Source: Gnetum montanum
Lineage: Eukaryota > Streptophyta > Gnetopsida > Gnetales > Gnetaceae
Assembly: GCA_015680685.1 (NCBI GenBank)
Contig: MNCI01023811.1
Span: forward strand, 1 to 53,166
Direction: 5' to 3'
DNA length: 53,166 nucleotides
Shown here: in pieces, positions 1 through 11,110 of the stretch
Position numbering within the stretch: position 1 is the stretch's first letter
How the letters are laid out: every line of letters begins with the position of its first letter
Program-made: the position numbers and the translations under genes
Notes under the pieces: generated by a model
The model's database searches: none
The model's input: only the letters and a program-made list of their open reading frames with translations
What the model was told of the DNA's origin: nothing

Positions 1-191
1 AAAGGGTCTTGTTCAACGTGCATCAACCAATACACGAAAGGTCGGGGTCTACTGTTTCGCATCTAAAAAAAATCGAAAAATATACCATCGACTTTAGGAA
101 AAGGGAAAAAATTGAAAATTAAACCAAGGTAAGGAGACCACGCTGCGCAGTCGCTGCCACTAAGAATTGTGAGACCGATCCATAGAGATGG

Positions 192-638
192 ATGCACAGA
201 AAAATGGTGACGGTAGCAGCAACGCAAGAGCAGGAGAGCACACCCACGGAGACCGAGGATGATCATTGGGAGCAGCCGTGGCACATTCGGGCCATTTACA
301 CAGCCCTAATTCATAGATTCTATTTGGGCGTTCTGGGGAATCCGTGGGTCAGTGGGTGCGCAGAGGTTGTGAAAATACTGCAAAAGCTCGCAAAAACCTA
401 TCTTCCTGTGCGGCAAAGGCCATGGCACAGCAAGAAGCTTCAACAACAACATCAATGGCGAAATCTACAGACGGCCTACTCTGTTGGAGCCGTTTCGAGT
501 GAAGAAGAAATTTGTTTTGCTGCAGCTGCCACTGCCGCGTCTTCATCATCATCAAGGTCAAGTGTAGCTGAGACTACGGTGGACCCGTGGTTTGTAAAAT
601 ACGCAAACGCAAGAAGTAGAAACCCAAACCCAAATTGA
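192..638 (+). CDS. Hypothetical 148-aa protein, possible small gene or first exon
   Basis: An open frame of 148 codons begins at an ATG and ends at TGA. It is clearly richer in GC than the following AT-rich kilobases and shows protein-like composition: an acidic N-terminus, a Trp/Tyr-rich stretch around residues 25-60 (HWEQPW, HRFYLGVLGNPW) and a low-complexity Ala/Ser run near residues 108-122. No membrane segment or catalytic motif is visible and I do not recognise the family. A competing ATG four bases upstream (188) opens a frame that stops after about 24 codons. AATAAT/AATAAA strings at about 691-704 could serve as a poly(A) signal 55-65 bases after the stop. It could be a real single-exon gene, the first exon of a longer gene, or a chance ORF in a GC-rich island; transcript data would decide. 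Confidence 0.4.
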   Translation: MHRKMVTVAATQEQESTPTETEDDHWEQPWHIRAIYTALIHRFYLGVLGNPWVSGCAEVVKILQKLAKTYLPVRQRPWHSKKLQQQHQWRNLQTAYSVGAVSSEEEICFAAAATAASSSSSRSSVAETTVDPWFVKYANARSRNPNPN

Positions 639-690
639 AATCTACGTTTTTGGGGGTTCTATCCCACGCATCCACAAATACATTGTAGAA

Positions 691-704
691 AAAATAATAA
701 TAAA
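691..704 (+). terminator. Candidate poly(A) signal after the 192-638 ORF
   Basis: Overlapping AATAAT/AATAAA-type hexamers lie about 55 bases past the stop codon of the hypothetical ORF. The position suits a plant near-upstream element, but such hexamers are frequent in AT-rich DNA. Confidence 0.25.
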
Positions 705-2800
705 ACAGAGGACTAAAGGTAGAGAGCGAAGGGCAAACAACGAGCAGGCGTGTTTCTGGTTCATCCCTGCAACTTCAAAAAAAATTTTGTGCAGTTATTT
801 CATCGCTAAAACAGGGCTTCTTCCTTCTGAAAGATTCATTTCAAATTTTAGGCAGTATGACCTGCAACTTACCTTCAAACAGCTACCATGACCGATGCCG
901 ATGCATTCGGCATCGCATATTAGTCCGATGGATAAGGCAACAGGGTCATGGGAGGAGGAAGGAGCATCATCATCACACTTGGAAGATTTGTAAAGAAGAT
1001 GACTTGCAAGATGGCTTGCTAGAATAAAGATTTCAGCCTCTTTGTCATGGTCCTGTGAGTTATGCATTTCATTTTTTTTGTTTTGTTTATATTGCTTAGC
1101 TAGTGGTTTAGATAGTATCATCCTTGGCAAGTAATTTTGGGATTTTTAGATTGCTCTTATTGTTCTTGTTGCCCGATAGAAATTTCTATTAAAATTTTTC
1201 CATAGAAGCGCTTGTGTTTAAAAGCCTTAAGAGCATTTTAGTAGTAAATTTCGTTATTGTGCAACGTTTGGGAACTGCTATTGGGTTGTTGGAAGAGAGC
1301 CTCTGTTTGTAGTCACGCCGTGGAACAATTTAGTAGCCGAGAGGGTTCAGAAAATCTTTGGTATTTTGATGGGACCAGAATAGCTTCTTTATCTTTAAAG
1401 TGATTTTCCGTGTTATTTCAATCAGAAATTGTCAAGTCTTTTAAAGGTTCTGTTTGAATGCAATCGTTGGCATCTATTGTCTAGTCAAAGTGGAGTCTCG
1501 TACGTGGTAGTTTACGCAGCGATTTTTGATAGCACAATAGGTTTGTCTTGAAGATATTGCTTGGTTGAGCCTTGGAAGTTTGAACAATTCGTAGATATTG
1601 AATTTGGAATAACTTTATTGCGAAGTGTTTACTCGTATCATTTTACCTTGCTTAAATATTTGAGGTCCACACAAATCTTCTTTCTTTTCTTTTCTATCTA
1701 TTTCCATTGAATCTTGCTCTATTTCTAGTTTTCTTGTGGAACTATATCTCTCTCTGGGGAAAATTAGGAGTAGATTTGCAGAGTTGTGCTCAAATGTTTA
1801 TGCAAAATTTTATTTGTTACAAGCAGGTATTATAGGGACCGCGTAGACTAGGTAGTTTGAACAAAATAGGAAACTTTAAATAACTCACAGTACTGGACAA
1901 AGTTGGCTGAATCTCTTTAAATTAAAGTCATTTGTAGTTCACACACAACGAAATTGTCACATTTCATACAACCGCACGCCGCAACAGCACACGCACATAC
2001 TCACATTAACTACTGAGTTATTTGGAGGTGTTTGGGTCTTGGTGTAGCCAGAGACCAGTAGGCACCTAAATCCTATTCGAGGACACTCGTTGGCGGTCGT
2101 GTCCCAAACGGTCGCCAACACAAACATTAGCAAGTGCAAACGCCATGAATGGTCTAAAGTTAAGCTTCACAATGAGTGTGGACATGCTAGACTTTTCTTG
2201 GATAGCTTAGAGACACTTGTTTGACAAGATGAGACACTGTCTCTACATTTGAGTGGGCAATGCTTCAACTTCAACTTATGCAAAATTTCCCATCATAGGT
2301 TTTGATTAGTAAATACTAAAGGATTGAGCCTCTTACTAAGCTTGTGGAGTCTGCTCTCCAGCTTGTCCCATTTCTTTGGGTCTTTTATTCCTTTGTTGTG
2401 AGGGTTTTTTAACTATGGGTTTTTTAGGAGCCATCTGCAATCATAAAGAATTCATTTAAGACTACTTAAGGATTTCAAATAATTTCCTAAAAAATCATAA
2501 TTCTCTTTTGTTTTCTTGGATTTTTGATCAAAATATATACTTGTTACTACTTCCTAGTCCTAATTAAGATCATAGAGTTAGAAAATTTTTGAAAAGAAAC
2601 CCTAAACTATTGTATTTTCTAATGTGTTTTGACAAGTTAGTTCCATATTACCTCTCATAATTCTTATATTCTTGTTTAATATGTATTGAGATGGCTAATT
2701 GGAAAGAATAGTTAAGTTTAATAGCTTTTATTTGAGTATTTTAGCTAAAATGTAGTTAATTATTATGGTACTTACCCTTAATGCATTCTTCCAGGTGTAG
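705..2800. other. AT-rich stretch with no recognisable gene
   Basis: No ORF here has convincing protein composition. Besides the hairpin at 893-915 there is a GTTGGCG...CGCCAAC inverted pair (arms 2089-2095 and 2113-2119). T-rich runs and GTAAG/TTTCAG-like strings suggest intron or old intergenic DNA, but no gene model can be supported. Confidence 0.5.
893..915. repeat. Perfect 9-bp inverted repeat (hairpin)
   Basis: CGATGCCGA at 893-901 is followed by the loop TGCAT and by its exact reverse complement TCGGCATCG at 907-915. The arms are GC-rich in an otherwise AT-rich stretch. Function unknown. Confidence 0.7.
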
Positions 2801-3885
2801 AAAATTTTGGTTCAAATCACACAATTATGCACAACACTCTCTCCCATGACTAATTTACTCGCTTCATGATCAAGAGGTTTTAAGAATTACACAAACTGAA
2901 GGTACGGTGAGGAAGTTATGAAGCTTGGAAGTTTGGTTGCCAAAGGGTTAGAAAAATGACATGAACTCCTTGTGCATCAAATGAGAAGAATAAAAAATTT
3001 CTAACTTCTCATGCATATATATAGTTTTTTGTGGTGGAAACATTGTAGCTGCAACATCGTAAGGGATGACACATTGTAGCTATGAAGTCATCATTGAAAA
3101 TTTCAAGATTTTGAGTAATTTTTGATGGAAAAATTAACTGAAATGAGTATCCAAAAAGATGTGGAGATGGTTCAAATGGTTCTTGAGTATGGATTATGCT
3201 CAAAATATAATAATTTGTCATTGAAAATATATTAAAGAAGGGATTTGGACAATGTGAGTTGATTAGGTTTATTGGAGATAGTTGGTAGAAATTGCCAAAG
3301 GCATGATTAGATATCTGTATGTAGGAAAGTAAGAATGATTTTTTAAGTGTTTTAGAGGCACAAGATGATGTGGAATTGGTCATTAGGTATGGAGCACAAG
3401 AGTTATACAAGTGGATCCTCCCTAAAGTAGGCTCCAATCCTTATTTCTCTTATATAATCACATCTACAAGTGTGCATAAGCACTCAAGGAGTTGAATGTA
3501 AAACATAGGATACCATAAATTTACTTTAGTTTTATTGTGGAAAGAATATCATTATGTCATAGTAAGAACTCTTACTATTAAAAATGAGTAGATGAATGAT
3601 GTGGTCTTACTACATATATAATTAGTCCTTTAATGATTTGATAACATAGGATAAAATTTACATTTTAGGGACTACATCTTGTCTTATTCCTTAACACTTT
3701 ATTGGAAAAGTAAATAAAAAGATGTAGAAGAAAGGTGGTGAGAAATCATAGAAAAATGACAAGAATGAAAAAATATAGAAAGAATTTAAAAGATATCAAA
3801 GAACGAAAAAAGATTAAGAAGTGGGAAAAAATAAAAGAGTGGAAAAGATTATGAAAGAATGTAAAAATTGGTAAGAAAAGAATAA
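2801..3885. other. AT-rich stretch, unresolved old sequence
   Basis: A 142-codon minus-strand frame (3009-3437) is open, but its composition is typical of the antisense of AT-rich DNA and no domain is visible. The plus strand has short open pieces with several stops. From about 3690 to 3900 the sequence is an A/G-rich run (AAAGAA, GAAAAA). This is where the 3' LTR of the minus-strand gypsy A should lie, but no terminal repeat or polypurine tract could be recognised. Confidence 0.4.
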
Positions 3886-4300
3886 TTAAAAATAAAAAAA
3901 AAAGTAAAAATTAGTGAATTGCTTGCTAGATAGGGTAGTGTCAAACTTAACACCCTCATGACCATCGTTACAAGTGAAGATCATAAAGATTGAACAGGTA
4001 GTGAATTGCTTGCTAGATAGGGTAGAGTCCTTGAAAGAGTAAAGAAAGTCATGGTATGATATTACTTGTTCAATATTGACAAGAATCAGTTTTTGTGGGT
4101 TTTCTAGATGATAAATCTGCATGGTGATAGATTTGTATGTATCATGGACAATATATGGCCCCTCTCATAAGGTTTGGAACTTAGCCTTTTGTGGCACGTG
4201 ACTAGGATTATAGTACAGGACTTTATCACCTAACTTGATATATGCTTGTCTTATTTTGACGTCATGTCTATATTTGGAGTACCTTTTGTGGATTTAATTA
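3886..4300 (-). pseudogene. Gypsy A integrase C-terminal region, with a local duplication
   Basis: The minus strand around 4120-4240 reads like the end of a gypsy integrase: DKVLYYNPSH, then a KFQTL.EGPYIV stretch, matching the equivalent part of gypsy C (44470-44560). Toward 3913-4024 a 26-bp segment, AGTGAATTGCTTGCTAGATA with its GGGTAG tail, occurs twice 86 bases apart, giving the repeated peptide TLSSKQFT. The duplication is probably late and has no obvious function. Confidence 0.7.
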
Positions 4301-4539
4301 CTCATTTGAGCTAGTAGTCTATTTTCTTTAAAGAGATTGAGATTCATTAGGTGTTCCCTTTAAGAAAAGCTTAGGTTAATGTAAAGTGTAATGGCAATAA
4401 AAAGGGTATTGAGTTCCTATTGAATCAGTAAAGTAGATAATTTATCATAAACTAACTCATATGGGGAATACCCTATAAGAAATTTTCAAGTTAATCTATA
4501 TGCCTGAAGAGCATCATTAAGTTTACTACTCCAGTCCTT

Positions 4540-4945
4540 CCTATAATAACCAACTATACTAGTTAATATTCTTGTGATTTCTCACTAACTATTCTAGTTA
4601 ATATTCTTATGATTTATCACCAACTATTCTAGTCACTTCTCCTTGATCATTTGCTTAGGGGTTATAAGATGTAGTTAATTTATGATTAACCCCAAGTTTT
4701 TGCATTAGCTTCTTAAATGTAGATCCAATCAAATGAGTTCTTTTATCTAATATGAGCATGCATCATACACCAAATCTATTCACCACATGTTGCTGAAAGA
4801 ATTTGGTAGCTATTATTGTTGTAAAATATTTTATTACAACTGCTTCTACCCATTTTGTGCAATAGTTAATAATTGATATAATGTAGGACTTTCCATTTAA
4901 CATTGGTGTGATAAGGCCCATGAAGTAAATTCCAAAAATGATAAA
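4540..4945 (-). pseudogene. Gypsy A integrase catalytic core (rve-like)
   Basis: Minus-strand translation shows FGIYFMGLITP, NYCTKWVEA and VVNRFGV, the usual landmarks of the gypsy integrase core, in the right order and spacing. The first catalytic aspartate of the usual IDFMGP motif is replaced by tyrosine, and the frame breaks after about 60 residues, so it cannot be active. It corresponds to 43790-44150 in gypsy C. Confidence 0.85.
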
Positions 4946-4999
4946 GGATTCCAATGGTTATATCCACTATTATGGTTCTTCATTTCTAGCTATCATCCC

Positions 5000-5190
5000 T
5001 TCATCTCTTTGGCATCTTTTACAAGACTATGCAAACCAATGTGCATCCTTGAATATGGTATGTCAAAAGTACCCTTCCATCATGAGTTTTAGTAATATCC
5101 TTCATTCTATGTAGTGACCATCACATGGTCCTTCATGTGCATCTTGTGCAACTGTCTGTTGACTTTCTTTTGGGACATGTCATCTTATTA
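5000..5190 (-). pseudogene. Gypsy A integrase H2C2 zinc-binding region
   Basis: The minus strand encodes DAHEGPCDGHY, a spacer and CKRCQRDEGM, which supplies the two histidines and two cysteines of the integrase N-terminal zinc site. In-frame stops fall between the histidine and cysteine halves. The match to gypsy C (DAHERPCGGHY) is close. Confidence 0.8.
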
Positions 5191-5429
5191 ACTCATCATC
5201 ACATATCTTGTAAAGGTTTTCATTAATCTCCATATATCCTTTTATTCTACAGAGGAGTTGTTCCTTATGTTTCTTATCCCATTTAATAGAAAGTTCTTGT
5301 TTTTTAAGATGTGTTATGTAATTAGTAATCCATAACTTCTTTGTTGAGCCTACAACCATTGTGCTCTTGGTGAATAAATTTTCATCAAGAAATTGGTTTG
5401 ATATTGGTTCCTCATTCTCTTGTGGTTTT

Positions 5430-5830
5430 CATCTAAGTCTTGATAAATGATCTACTACAACATTTTTGGTTCCTTTCTAATCAATCATGGTCATGTTAAA
5501 CTCTTGTAAGATAATGAGACATGTTCTTACTCTTGGACTTACCACTATGGTCAGTATGGGCATAAATACAATAATCGAGCACATAGTGTCTAAATTTTTC
5601 AAGTGTGTTCACCATAGTCATAAGATCCTTTTCTATGATGGTGTAATCAAGTTATGCCCTAGTGATGCTTCAAATGGTGTAGTATATATATTAAGGTCTT
5701 TTTTGTTCCTCTAATTAAGTAAGTAATGCTCCCAATGGGTAGTTTGAAGTGTCTATCATAATGTGAAAAGGCTTAGACCAATCTAGAGCTCCAAAGATTG
5801 GTGTCTCAATTAAATTCTATTTAAAGATCG
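5430..5830 (-). pseudogene. Gypsy A RNase H remnant
   Basis: Between RT and integrase the minus strand contains PFHIMIDTSNY, IIEKDLMTMV and YAHTDHS in order. These carry the Asp, Glu and Asp landmarks of LTR-retrotransposon RNase H and align with 42950-43330 of gypsy C. Stops and small indels break the frame. Confidence 0.8.
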
Positions 5831-5839
5831 TAAATGCTT

Positions 5840-6640
5840 TCTCACATTGCTCTATTCATTGAAATGGTACATCTTTCTTAGTTACTTCCCCTAGTGGTTT
5901 GACAATCTTTGAAAAAATTTTGATGAATCTCCTATAGTATCTCATATGCCTATGAAATGATTTGACATCTTTGATAGTTTGGAGCCTCTAAGTGATATTT
6001 TAACTGAATATGATCTTCTCTAGATCTCCATCTATTCCTTTGTAAGCTACTTTATGTCCCAAAACGATATAATATTTAACCATTAAGTGGATTTTTTGCA
6101 AGTTGAGCTTTAGATTAGTTTCTACACATCTTCTAAACACTTACTCTAAATGGTCCAAGGCTTGTTTAAAATCTAGTTTGTATGTGGAGAAATCATCCAT
6201 AAATACCTCAAATCCATTGTTAATTTTCTTCTAGAAGATGCTTAGTATGAGTCTCTAGAAGGTAGCAAGGGCACTATTCAAGTCAAAGGGCATTTTCTTG
6301 TATGAAAATGTTTCCCATGGACTAGTGAATATTGTCTTTTCTTAATCTTATGGTGCAATGTAGATTTGATTATACCCACTATTTCCATCCAAGAAACTAT
6401 AATACTAGTCTCTTCTGATAGTATTTAATAATTTTTAAACAAATGGTAGAGGAAAATGATCCTTGAACATTGCTATGATCAACAATATGAAATTAATGCA
6501 GATCCTCCACTTGCCATCTTTGTCAGGAACAATGACTAATGGGCTAACTCATTTATTATCTACTATAGGATAGCTAAACCTAGCCTTTAATAGTTTTTCT
6601 AACTCTTGTTTATCAACTTCCTTGAATTTTGGGTTCAACC
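5840..6640 (-). pseudogene. Gypsy A reverse transcriptase remnant
   Basis: Read on the minus strand, the segment contains VSPLVIVPDKDGKWRICI, KDHFPLPFV, YYSFLDGNSGYNQI and EVFMDDFSTY in the order expected of gypsy RT. The FMDD catalytic box (6192-6203) is still readable, but many codons in between are stops. Wording such as DHFPLPF and FLDGYSG-like text points to the Athila/Tat side of plant gypsy elements rather than chromoviruses. Confidence 0.85.
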
Positions 6641-7199
6641 TTCTTTGAGGTTAGTGATGTGGTTTAATAGTTGGATCTATATAGATTTGATGTTGATAAA
6701 TACGTGTATCACTGCTAGTGATTTAGTCATAGTATCACGTAAATGAAATTGGCCATTTATTCTTCACTTCTAGTAATTTTCTCTTCTATTCTTTATTAAG
6801 TTTGGCATTTATGATTACTAATTTCTTATTGTTTAGAAAAGCATACTCAAGTGTATTTGGTAGGAATTTTAGTTCAAAGTATTATGGTTTGTATGTTTAT
6901 TGTATCTCTAATTATTTCCATTCAAATTTTTCTAACTAATCAATTTCTTCAACATAGGCACTTGTGATTTTGGTAAGCAATTTCATTCATATTTTGGATT
7001 CCATTTCTTTCTTAGTAATCAACCACCAGGTGCCTTCTTTAACTGACTACTACATACAAGCACTTTTGTACACACATCTTCTATGCATTTCTTGCATGTT
7101 GTAATGTCATCATTATTTGTGACCTAAATCTTCTACACACAATTATCCCCATTATCATTATATGTGATACATGAAAATCTACATCTCTAAATGATTTTG

Positions 7200-7580
7200 A
7201 CTTCATCTTTCTTGGATATTTTCAAAGTCCCTAATTCCAAGCTTACTATCTATAGTGCAGGGCCATGCTCTTTCCATAATTATGGGGAATTCACCTTTAT
7301 TCTTTTCCATGTGTATGACTAAGAAGTTAGTAGGATAGAACCAACCACTTATGGTAGTGATAACATGTTTCACTTGTCCAAGTGGAATAACAATGGATTA
7401 TTTGGCAAGCTCTAATAAAATGTTACTTTTCTTTAGTAGGGGATGATTCCAAGCCTCGTACATGTCTTGAAAAATGAGGTTTACTCCTAATCCAATATCT
7501 AAGAAAGCCTTACATGGTTTATGTTCTACACTTTGAAGATAAACTAAGGGACTTCTAGGATCTATTCTCTTCTTGGGAAG
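7200..7580 (-). pseudogene. Gypsy A aspartic protease region
   Basis: The minus strand reads GVNLIFQDMYEAWNHP, then SIVIPLGQVKHVITTISGWFY and PIIMERAWPCTID. It aligns along its length with the protease of gypsy B (22760-23120) and gypsy C (41170-41540). The first half of the DSG-type active site is degraded. It lies on the upstream side of RT, as expected, and ends just before the copia A insertion. Confidence 0.75.
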
Positions 7581-7754
7581 TACTACTTTAATCCAGTGTG
7601 TTATTATCTATGTAAGCATGATAGTTGTAACATTCTTATCTATACATACTAGAAGCATAGTATTTCTTGGAGAAGGATGTGTGGATAGAGTAGAGTTAGG
7701 TAAAGTTCCCATTCTTTGAATATTTTCTAGACATGCCATAAAAAAGGACATTGT

Positions 7755-8900
7755 TGTTGAGCTTTTGGTATGTCAAAACCTCAAGGAAAATGGAAAACAT
7801 AGAATGTTGTGAAATGTAATGTATTTGCAAGTACTCAATAAGATAAGAACTACAACAAAATATTTATGTGAGAGACTTTAGTAGCAGAGATGAGCACATG
7901 GACTAGATATGAAGAATACAAGGACTCAAGGAGCATGAACAAGTAAAGAAGACTACAACCTAAAAGAAGATGCTCCAATGATCTAGAGGAAGCTTTAGAA
8001 TCAAAGTTCAAAAGATAAAAATATGTCTCCCAAAAATAGGAGACATCTCTTATTAGGAGAGGACATATCCCAAATGCATAAGACCTCTTAATTGAATTCA
8101 AGGTTACCCAATGAAGATGTCTCCCAAAAACATGAGATGTCTTCTTTCCAAAGAAGATGTCTCCATTTCAAAAGAGACATATATCTAAATTTGAAACCAT
8201 TTTCAACAAGACATCCTAATCTTGAAGGAGATGTCTACACTAGTAGTTAGATATCTATTGCATGAATTATGAGTTGATTTTGGAAACTTTGAGGCTATAA
8301 GAAAAGTTCATATTCTTGGGTATTGAGTAAGTGTTATGCATGACCTATCTCTATCAAAGCAATCATTGTATATTGTACTTGTGTAATTCATTTGTAAAAT
8401 TATTAGCTTGATTGATTGGGAATTATGCCTAAAAGTACAAGGACTTGTAAAGTTAGTTATATTATTTCCTTGTGATTTTTGTTTCTCTCTTCTTGCCTCA
8501 CTAGGGTCAATGTGATTATTGCGAGAAGGAATCATTATTGAGCTTGTAGGGATCCTATAGGATTCAGTGTTTGTGCTTCATTAAAATACTCCGGAGTGGA
8601 GCTCAATTTGTAAAGGTTGTGGGAACCTTTAAACCACTTTCTAAGCTTATTGAGACCTTGCAAGGTTGAGTGGGTTTTTAGTGATGAAATACTTTGGAGT
8701 AAAGCTTAGATCTTGTACAAGGTGTGATCCCTTCAAACCATATTTTAGAGAAACAAAGTCTGAAGGTGTGCAAGTGATCTATCCTCTAAGTGTGGACATC
8801 CAAGTTGAGGAACCATGTTAAATTTGGTTATGATTTTTATGGTTATAAATTTTAATTTTGTAATTTTTTTCATCCCCCCTTCTAAGTTCTATGATCCTCA
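7755..8900 (+). repeat. Copia A 5' LTR
   Basis: Begins TGTTGAGCTTTTGG and ends GATCCTCA, two bases before the primer site. It matches the 3' LTR at both ends; the 3' copy lacks about 590 bp of the centre. It contains several TGTCTC/GAGACA hexamers, two of them as inverted pairs with a 10-base spacer (8024-8045 and 8158-8179). Confidence 0.8.
8024..8179. promoter_or_regulatory. Paired TGTCTC / GAGACA motifs in the copia A LTR
   Basis: TGTCTC at 8024-8029 pairs with GAGACA at 8040-8045, and TGTCTC at 8158-8163 with GAGACA at 8174-8179; both spacers are exactly 10 bases. A further TGTCTC lies at 8118-8123. TGTCTC is the classical auxin response element. That these sites act as such here is inference only. 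Confidence 0.4.
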
Positions 8901-8902
8901 AG

Positions 8903-8914
8903 TGGTATCAAAGC
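8903..8914 (+). promoter_or_regulatory. Copia A primer binding site (initiator Met-tRNA)
   Basis: TGGTATCAAAGC, two bases after the LTR end, differs by one transition from the canonical TGGTATCAGAGC seen in copia B. Confidence 0.85.
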
Positions 8915-8955
8915 CTAGTACTCTTGCACTCTACATCATCTTTCAAGAGTGAATA

Positions 8956-10522
8956 ATGGAAGGTACTTCATATACAAAGCCACCAATGTTCGATGGGTTC
9001 AACTTTACCTATTGGAAGGCAAGAATGTAAAGCTTCTTCAAGTCCATGGAATTTGAAGTATGGGAGTCTATCCTTGAAGGCAACACACCACCCATCAATA
9101 GTGCAAAAAAGAAAATCAAGCCTTGGAGAAAATGGTTGCAAGAAAAAAAAGATAAGTTCATGTTTGATTCAAAAGCAAAAAATTATTTATATTGTGCTTT
9201 AATGTAGTAGCTGGATGTAAAATGGCCAAAGAAATTTGGGTAAGTTTAAAGGCAACTTATGAGGGAACTTCAATAGTTAAGCAATATAAACTCTTAGTTT
9301 TGCAAAGTGAGTAGAATAAGATCAAAATGAGAGAAAATGAGGAAATAAAAGATTATTTATCTAGATAAAATGATCTTGTTGTGTTTATTAGAGGTATTGG
9401 AAAGGATTTACTTGAAAGAGATGTCATAATAAAGATGAAAGTTACTCTCCAATCAGAGTTGAGATTGAAAGTTACTCTCCATAATAAAGATGATTAGAAC
9501 TCTCCATGCAGAAAATTAGAGATTTATTAGTTTTGAAATTCGAAGAGCTTCAAAGTGCTCTTATTGCTTATGAAATAAACCTCATAATCAAAGGGGCTAT
9601 TTAAGAAAAACAAATAGACCTAAAATCATCCTCCAAAAAAAAAAGGAACTAGCTAAGCAAGATGAGGGTAGTGAAGAAGAAATAGCTTTTTCTCTTAAGG
9701 AGGTTATAGAGGATTATTGCAAAAAGAAACAAGAGCTCCAACTAGTAGAGAACCAATCAATTCAAAGGTAAGGAAACTGGTACAAATATTCAAGTTTAAA
9801 TTTTGATTCTTCTTTTATGGAATGTTGGGTTTCTGGTGGAAAAGGCCATATGGCCTTCAAGTGTCCTAGTAATGGCAGGTTGCAAAATAGGGACAAAAAT
9901 GATATGCAACTAAAAAAACCAACTTCTACATAAGTTGGAATGATGGGGAACACAATGAAGAAGAGGTGGAGAATGATGCAAAGGACTCACACCTCATCTA
10001 TATGATGCAAATAGTTCAAATGATGAATTTGAAACTAAAGAAGAAAGGTATGAACTTTTGTATAATGAAATCTTATCATTTCAAAGCCTTTACAATAAGT
10101 TGAGCAAATAAGTAAAAATTAAGGATCAAGACATTTATTTCTTAAATTCAAATATTTTAGACCTCAAAAAAGAAATCTCAAATCCTAGGGCTGAGATCAA
10201 AGAGCTAACCAAGTCTTGTGATTAGATGAAGGAAGAGCTTGTAGATGTAAAACTTTTGAACAAAACACTAGTTAAATTATAGAATTCCTTCAAATGATCT
10301 TAAGATAAGAAAGGAGTCCACATGATAAGAGTGGGTTGGGATTTTGTACACGATGAATCTTTCACACCAACTCCATCTCAATCTAAGGCTACCCCCAAGA
10401 ATGAAGAATCAATGGGCACTACATCTCAACCAAGAGCAGCTCCTAGGCATGGTCACTTTAACTATTATAGGAAGGTGAGATGTTATTATTGTCATAAATT
10501 TGGACATAATAAAAAGAAGTAA
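8956..10522 (+). pseudogene. Copia A Gag, with zinc-knuckle remnants
   Basis: The frame opens MEGTSYTKPPMFDGFN then FTYWKARM, the N-terminal signature of plant copia Gag (DUF4219/UBN2 type), and continues to AKNYLYCAL and FEELQSALIAYEI, matching copia B residue by residue. A first knuckle remnant reads CWVSGGKGHMAFKC (about 9810-9850, second cysteine lost). A second, CYYCHKFGH (about 10480-10505), lacks its last cysteine. Between about 9960 and 10290 is a Lys/Glu-rich, probably helical stretch. There are many stops and frameshifts and a small local duplication at about 9425-9500 (GAAAGTTACTCTCC twice). Gag would have packaged element RNA. Confidence 0.8.
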
Positions 10523-10827
10523 AATTTAAAGTTTTATCATATGAATATCTAGTTGTATCATAAGATCCCTTGGTCTTACCAAACTACACCAAGAAAGGGA
10601 TCTATGCAGGACCATAGGAAGAATTGGACAACTCAAAAGGACAGGGGGTTTAAGTAAGAATGGAGGATCAAAAGGAAGGAACAAAAGCATGAGGAGACTC
10701 TCTCCAATAATTTCATGAGAGGAATCCAAGCCTTGAAAATTGAAGAAGTTTATGCAAGAAGAGAAACTTCGAAAGAGGAATCTCATTCTCTAGCACTATA
10801 GTCATCTTAATTCTCTTCAGTAAGGAA

Positions 10828-10845
10828 GGTAAGTGAAGGTAAGTG
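10828..10845 (+). promoter_or_regulatory. Tandem splice-donor-like motif after gag (copia A)
   Basis: GGTAAGTGAAGGTAAGTG contains two overlapping consensus 5' splice sites (AG/GTAAGT type). The same motif occurs at the matching place in copia B (18306-18322), so it is a conserved part of the family. A role in splicing toward the downstream ORF is inference. Confidence 0.5.
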
Positions 10846-10919
10846 TTTAATTAAATTATATGAATCTCTTAAGACTATAATCCTTTCCTACCATCCCTGG
10901 GCCTTATCTTGTCAAAACC

Positions 10920-11110
10920 ATTTTTGCTAAGAAGTGACGTCTACTAGGAGATATCTTCTCTTGAAATGAGATGTCTTTATAAAGACATCTTCTTCATTTT
11001 TTCTCCTATACAAGAAAGACATCATTTTTTCAAAAAAGACATCTTCTTTTAGTTTCTAGCTATGGATGAGACATCTTTGTTTCCAAAGATACATCTTTTC
11101 TTTCATTAAA
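10920..11110. repeat. Cluster of AGACATCTT / AAGATGTCT motifs
   Basis: Within 190 bases the AGACATCT octamer or its reverse complement occurs at least five times (GAGATGTCTTTATAAAGACATC is one inverted pair). The same words pepper the LTRs of copia A and the 3' LTR of copia B (27720-27980). Confidence 0.55.

Larger units (their letters stand above)
3886..7754 (-). mobile_element. Gypsy A: decayed Ty3/gypsy element, protease to integrase
   Basis: On the minus strand the order, from high to low coordinates, is protease (7200-7580), RT (5840-6640), RNase H (5430-5830), integrase H2C2 zinc site (5000-5190), integrase core (4540-4945) and integrase C-terminus (3886-4300). This protease-RT-RH-IN order defines Ty3/gypsy. 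Wording of the motifs is close to gypsy B and C in this window, so it is an older copy of the same Athila-like lineage. Every domain has stops and frameshifts, more than in gypsy C. The gag side is interrupted by copia A at 7755; a short Gag/linker remnant seems to continue at 13818-13960. No LTRs were found. Confidence 0.85.

Noticed and set aside
795-1130. 111-codon minus-strand frame
   Set aside because: No recognisable motif; it spans the hairpin at 893-915, and no promoter or partner exon is visible.
3009-3437. 142-codon open frame on the minus strand
   Set aside because: Composition is that of antisense AT-rich DNA (Ser, Asn, Phe, Ile, Tyr), with no domain and no neighbouring signals.
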